A stretch of DNA of 64,000 nt, taken from NCBI GenBank assembly GCA_910586365.1, contig CAJUGP010000003.1, positions 24,939 through 88,938 on the forward strand, read 5' to 3'. Below the pieces are notes generated by a model, which was not told the origin of the DNA, searched no databases, and worked only from the letters and a program-made list of their open reading frames with translations. Source of the stretch: an uncultured Christensenella sp. GTDB taxonomy: Bacteria; Bacillota; Clostridia; Christensenellales; Borkfalkiaceae. Of the stretch, positions 60,341 to 64,000 are shown piece after piece (within the stretch, counting starts at the first letter, position 1; each line of letters starts with the position of its first letter). The position numbers and the translations under genes were made by a program.

Positions 60341-61378
60341 TTATTGTCTTTTATACTTTTTGTCTGCTAAATTATCATTATCATTTATATACATTTCAGT
60401 TACTTCTTTTATGCCAGCCTGCAATGCGATAGAAGCTACAAGCGATTTATCGCTTTCCGTCATATTTAAGCCCAATATTATTTTAGAAGGTATCCATTTT
60501 ATATATAATTTGCTATTATCAGAATTTTGAATAAAGTTAGCGGTCAACAGTCGCCATTCTTCATCATAATGGTGGCAATATTTTTTTATTAAAGTTATCT
60601 TTTCTCTTTCCCAAGCGTTTTGCGGAAAGTGCTTTACTATATCATTTACGGTATTTTCGGATATAACCCTTTGCGCTGCAATTTGCTTTAACATTAAAAC
60701 AGCCGCATACCATTTTGCAAAATTAGTCGCATCGTATTTTTCATTTGAGTAATAAATGGGGTAAAAATAAAAACTTCTGTCGCCCATCGGACATTTATTG
60801 CAGTTTGGCAATGTTCCGCAAATAAGTGCGTCCGTATTATTCATATCGTAGACTTGAACAAATCCTTTATGGGCATTTGCGTATTTCAACCAAAGTGTTT
60901 CATTATATTCATTTTCTGAAAAACAAATAGATTGCATTGTTCTTCGCATAACATTTCGCACGTTTTTTTGTATATAGCTTTTTGCATTGTTAAATGCAAA
61001 TTCAAAATTAGTGTCTTTTGATATTTCTGCCAATATTTCATTAGGAATAGTTAATCCGTATTTTTCTTTTAGAAAAACCAGCATTTCAAAGGAAGCGGGG
61101 TTTGTCATAGCCGACTTTATTTCTCTACGAATAACTGCTGTATCTATATGTAAAAATGTATCAAATGGGTCGTCATAATAATCGGACGTTGAAAAATGCA
61201 ATTTGTTGGTACGTAACGCCTCTAAATTGTTAGGTGATACTGACCTATATCTACACAATTTTGCGGGTGACATTTTATTCACCATTGCAGATATTGTTTT
61301 TACTTCTTCGGCGATATTTTTACCGTCAAAGCTTTTTAATGTTTCCCAAAATTCTTTTCTTTGTTTTAAGGTTGCCAT
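60341..61378 (-). CDS. DUF2971 protein
   Basis: 345 residues. LCRYRSVSPNNLEALRTNKLHFSTSDYYDDPFD is the DUF2971 hallmark (a Y/F-R..S..N...L..N.l.fs....fNDPfD pattern); ICFSENEYNETLWLKYANAHKGFVQVYD is the second conserved block. It also has a Cys pair, CNKCPMGD. The biochemical activity is unknown; such proteins recur in defence islands. It follows the DUF262-HNH gene by 57 bases on the same strand, so it probably belongs to that operon. Confidence 0.85.
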   Translation of the reverse strand: MATLKQRKEFWETLKSFDGKNIAEEVKTISAMVNKMSPAKLCRYRSVSPNNLEALRTNKLHFSTSDYYDDPFDTFLHIDTAVIRREIKSAMTNPASFEMLVFLKEKYGLTIPNEILAEISKDTNFEFAFNNAKSYIQKNVRNVMRRTMQSICFSENEYNETLWLKYANAHKGFVQVYDMNNTDALICGTLPNCNKCPMGDRSFYFYPIYYSNEKYDATNFAKWYAAVLMLKQIAAQRVISENTVNDIVKHFPQNAWEREKITLIKKYCHHYDEEWRLLTANFIQNSDNSKLYIKWIPSKIILGLNMTESDKSLVASIALQAGIKEVTEMYINDNDNLADKKYKRQ

Positions 61379-61435
61379 AATTTACACCTATTCATTTTTT
61401 TATGTTAAATAAAGCGAGCCCAAGCCCGCTTTTAT

Positions 61436-62626
61436 TTAGTCGCTATGATTATGCCGTTTATCGTGACAATCTTTACATAACATAACGCAGTTATCTATTT
61501 CCGTATGACCGCCGTCAACCCAACGTTTTTTATGGTGTGCTTCCATTTCACCGATTTCAAAATGTTGACCACAATCGGCACAATTATGATTTTGTCTTTC
61601 ATAAACGGTTTCCTTTTGCCAATCCTCAAATTGCCGGATGTGCAAATACTTTTCTTTGCCGTCGAATATGTAGTAATAAATTCCCGCTTTATTGGTTACA
61701 TCGTCATCGGCATATAACCTTGCAACAGTTTCTTCTATTTCGGTAGCGTTACAAGGTTTTTCGTGAAATTTGTTATATAAAATTCCCCATTCAACCTCGT
61801 CCATTTTTTTGCGATATTTCGGAAATGTCGTTTTTACCCACGCTATAACAGCCTTAAAATATTCCCAAAGCTCGATTGCGTTCCAATCTGGTTGTCGAAT
61901 TGATTTATCTTTCATTTCCGACATAAACGTTTTCAATTTTTCCGTATCTTTCATATCGTTGATATACCAACGTAATACCTTTTCAAGCCCGCCTTGTCTA
62001 TTCCAATTATTATTTGTGTTTAGTTTTATGTATGCGTTCGGTTTTGTTGCTAACTGTTGTCCCGCGCTGTTTCTTTTTGAAAAATACCGCTTTGCATCTG
62101 TAAGCCACGCACAGCAATAATGCGCGTTGCGTATTTCTTGGTCACTCAACTTTTCACCCGCAATATTGATTGTTTCAAACCACTGCAAACGGTCTATTTC
62201 GTCACCCTCACATACATACACTAAAAGGGGGTAGTCGAGTATTATTTTTTGTTCCGTTGGGTTTAGTCCATTGAAATGTCTGGGATTTTTATTGCCGAAT
62301 AAGCCTGCAACAGAATAACCATTTGCGGGGTTATCGGGGTTTACATAAGAGCATATAGAAATAGTGCGTTGTTGACCGTCTAATATTTCAAAAGAACCGT
62401 CCGCATTTTTTACCCAATACATTAAACCGAGAGGATATTTTTTAGAAACGGTATCAATAACCGCATTACGTTTTTCCTCGTCGTAAACATAATTTCTTTG
62501 ATATTTCGGGCGAATATTTAGTTTGCCGCCATAGCCGAAAATGCCTTCGTCACTATCCGAATAATCTACATAATTTTGAACAATGTCACGGACTGTAACC
62601 CGTAATTCTTTAATTTTCATAGCCAT
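61436..62626 (-). CDS. DUF262 (GmrSD-like) protein with C-terminal HNH nuclease
   Basis: 396 residues. The DUF262 part has the NTPase-like signature FEILDGQQRTISI near residue 80, after IRPKYQRNYVYDEEKR and YPLGLMYWV. The C-terminus is an HNH nuclease: CADCGQHFEIGEMEAHHKKRWVDGG and DNCVMLCKDCHDKRH. GmrSD-type proteins restrict modified or unmodified phage DNA with NTP hydrolysis. Its start lies two bases after the stop of the EcoRI-family methylase. Confidence 0.88.
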   Translation of the reverse strand: MAMKIKELRVTVRDIVQNYVDYSDSDEGIFGYGGKLNIRPKYQRNYVYDEEKRNAVIDTVSKKYPLGLMYWVKNADGSFEILDGQQRTISICSYVNPDNPANGYSVAGLFGNKNPRHFNGLNPTEQKIILDYPLLVYVCEGDEIDRLQWFETINIAGEKLSDQEIRNAHYCCAWLTDAKRYFSKRNSAGQQLATKPNAYIKLNTNNNWNRQGGLEKVLRWYINDMKDTEKLKTFMSEMKDKSIRQPDWNAIELWEYFKAVIAWVKTTFPKYRKKMDEVEWGILYNKFHEKPCNATEIEETVARLYADDDVTNKAGIYYYIFDGKEKYLHIRQFEDWQKETVYERQNHNCADCGQHFEIGEMEAHHKKRWVDGGHTEIDNCVMLCKDCHDKRHNHSD

Positions 62627-62628
62627 AA

Positions 62629-63732
62629 TTACTTTTTCCTCTTTATGATTATTCTTGCATAAGGTACATCAGGGTGTCCGTCTTTATCTAACATATACAA
62701 ATCGCCGTCTACCGCGCCTTTATGTTGGACTTCTTTGCGGTATTTTTTATGTTCGGGCAAGTAAGGGCGCACTCCAATTTCTAACCCCGAATTTGAAATC
62801 CCCAAACCAATTATATCAAATTCATCGGGATTGTGAGAGCCGAAAAATGTTATCGGCACACCCATTTCTTTATAATAGTTATCGGGTATATCATCTACTT
62901 TATTGATATTGATAGCCTCATAGTTAAAATACTTTGGATATTCTTCGGGGGAATAATCTCTTGTGAAAATGAAGTTATCGTGTCGTCTTTTAAGGTCTAA
63001 ATTTGTAAGCCAGCAACCATTTATATGTTTCAAATGTTTTCCGTCAACAATCTTTTCGTATTTTTCGTAATCTGGAACGATAAACCACATATCCGAGTTT
63101 ATATTTCTATGACCTACCCACATAAGCCCGTTTTTTAGATATTGAAATATTTCTCTGTAACTAATAATGTTCTTATTGCCTATTATTAAAAATTTTTTAT
63201 CATATTCTACAAGCTGTGCAACATATTCCCTAAAAAGAGCAAACGGCGGATTTGTAACAACAATATCTGCTTCTTGCAAAAGCGCAATACATTCTTCTGA
63301 ACGAAAATCGCCGTTACCTTTTAATTTGGTAAGCGCATTTTTTTTATTTCGCAAAAGGTATTCTACGTCGGCAATATCAACAGCTCCGTCGTTATTCTCA
63401 TCTTTTACTTCTGTTATTACAATTTTGTATGCTTTTCTGTCTTTCTTTTCAACAGTTTTTTCTGCTCCTTCAAAAAAAGATAATTGAGTATATGCCATAG
63501 GTGAGCCGTCATAGCAAGTACATATCAGCTTTTTTAATTTCAAATCATTAAAGCGTGTTGCGAAATAGTAAAAGAAATTACTTTCATAAGGGTCGTCACA
63601 ATTACAAAAAATAGTTTTACCATAAAAATGTTGCGTATAATGACGCAACTCTTTTTCTATATCTTCGAGTTGTGTATAAAATTCACCGTTTTGTTCTTGC
63701 TTTGCTTTCCGCAAATTGCTATTTGTACCCAT
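62629..63732 (-). CDS. EcoRI-family adenine-specific methyltransferase
   Basis: 367 residues. The N-terminus NSNLRKAKQEQNGEFYTQLEDIEKEL, TIFCNCDDPYESNFFYYFATRF and LICTCYDGSPMAY, and the catalytic VVTNPPFALFREYV, match the EcoRI_methylase family. It is first in a tight three-gene operon with DUF262-HNH and DUF2971, and no EcoRI-type endonuclease is present. Its target need not be GAATTC, which is present in nearby host DNA. ATG 63732. Confidence 0.9.
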   Translation of the reverse strand: MGTNSNLRKAKQEQNGEFYTQLEDIEKELRHYTQHFYGKTIFCNCDDPYESNFFYYFATRFNDLKLKKLICTCYDGSPMAYTQLSFFEGAEKTVEKKDRKAYKIVITEVKDENNDGAVDIADVEYLLRNKKNALTKLKGNGDFRSEECIALLQEADIVVTNPPFALFREYVAQLVEYDKKFLIIGNKNIISYREIFQYLKNGLMWVGHRNINSDMWFIVPDYEKYEKIVDGKHLKHINGCWLTNLDLKRRHDNFIFTRDYSPEEYPKYFNYEAININKVDDIPDNYYKEMGVPITFFGSHNPDEFDIIGLGISNSGLEIGVRPYLPEHKKYRKEVQHKGAVDGDLYMLDKDGHPDVPYARIIIKRKK

Positions 63733-63761
63733 AATGACCCCAAAGCAGTAATATCATTTTA

Positions 63762-63790
63762 ATTATAGCAAAAACAAAAGGAAATTTCAA
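63762..63790 (-). promoter_or_regulatory. Promoter of the methylase/DUF262-HNH/DUF2971 operon
   Basis: Leftward TTGAAA (63,790-63,785), a 17-base spacer and TATAAT (63,767-63,762), 30 bases before the ATG. The remaining AT-rich stretch to 64,000 shows no gene I can support. Confidence 0.75.
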
Positions 63791-64000
63791 GTATATGATT
63801 ACAATAAACGACCTTTTAAGAATAAATAAAACAATATTTTATGTTCCAAATCTGATAAAATCAACGTGAGGTTTTATATTCTCTTACATAAGAATTTTAT
63901 AGATTTGTTATTCGCTTGTGTTTACTGCCTTGTGGGCATGTATCACCGCCTTGACAAATTGTAAAGGGCGACGATTTATCTCCCGTAAGGCATAAAACCG

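Noticed and set aside
60341..63732. Assigning GAATTC specificity to the EcoRI-family methylase
   Set aside because: The family name does not fix the target, no EcoRI endonuclease is present, and GAATTC occurs in nearby host DNA (for example near 45,343, 55,701, 58,074 and 59,719).

Overview
The window looks like chromosome of a low-to-mid GC Clostridia-type Firmicute, probably gut-associated. The evidence is strong GGAGG ribosome sites, TTGACA/TATAAT promoters, an Lsa/CplR-type ABC-F protein, DegV, DUF1893, PnuC and a serine-recombinase prophage of Firmicutes style. I cannot name the genus. Four blocks are visible.

(1) Bases 1-27,831: most of a temperate siphovirus-type prophage; its tail, capsid and far attachment end lie left of the window. 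A divergent switch near 25.65-25.75 kb separates a CI-like repressor and a large serine recombinase (plus strand) from a long leftward early operon. That operon carries small accessory genes, an ERF-like annealing protein, replication initiator, DnaC-like loader, RecU and an unusually rich DNA-modification section. The section holds two ParB-domain/adenine-type methyltransferase fusions, an MT-A70 methyltransferase, a circularly permuted cytosine-5 methyltransferase and a phage S-adenosylmethionine synthetase. Two of the methyltransferase genes contain 9-10 base G tracts; one is in frame and one is out of frame, as in phase-variable genes. A DUF1492 late regulator, a late promoter with helically phased AGTAAA repeats, a candidate cos region, terminase, portal and head protease follow.

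(2) About 27.9-42.1 kb: host chromosome. An HTH gene appears to be interrupted by the prophage. It is followed by a decayed GLUG-type lipoprotein, a LysR regulator, aldo/keto reductase, ECF S-component, DUF1893, a two-component system, an MFS transporter, an FMN reductase, DegV, TetR and PnuC.

(3) About 42.4-60.1 kb: a tRNA-Val (CAC) followed by accessory DNA. First comes an AIPR-type abortive infection gene flanked by duplicated tRNA terminators, then a recombinase C-terminal remnant, small membrane and acetyltransferase-like genes and repeats. Next are a DUF5131 protein, a Dam/DpnII-type GATC restriction-modification pair, a lipoprotein and an attenuator-controlled ABC-F gene.

(4) About 60.3-63.8 kb: an AT-rich leftward operon of EcoRI-family adenine methyltransferase, DUF262-HNH nuclease and DUF2971 protein, a candidate defence or modification system.

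A compositional signal ties these together. The tetranucleotide GATC, the expected target of the Dam/DpnII pair, is almost absent from host DNA: I found 6 copies from 27,673 to 64,000, five of them in the AIPR/recombinase segment and one inside dam. It is over-abundant in the prophage, at about 12 per kb in two stretches I counted. Restriction pressure, the phage's own methylation genes and the recency of each insertion can all be read from this contrast.
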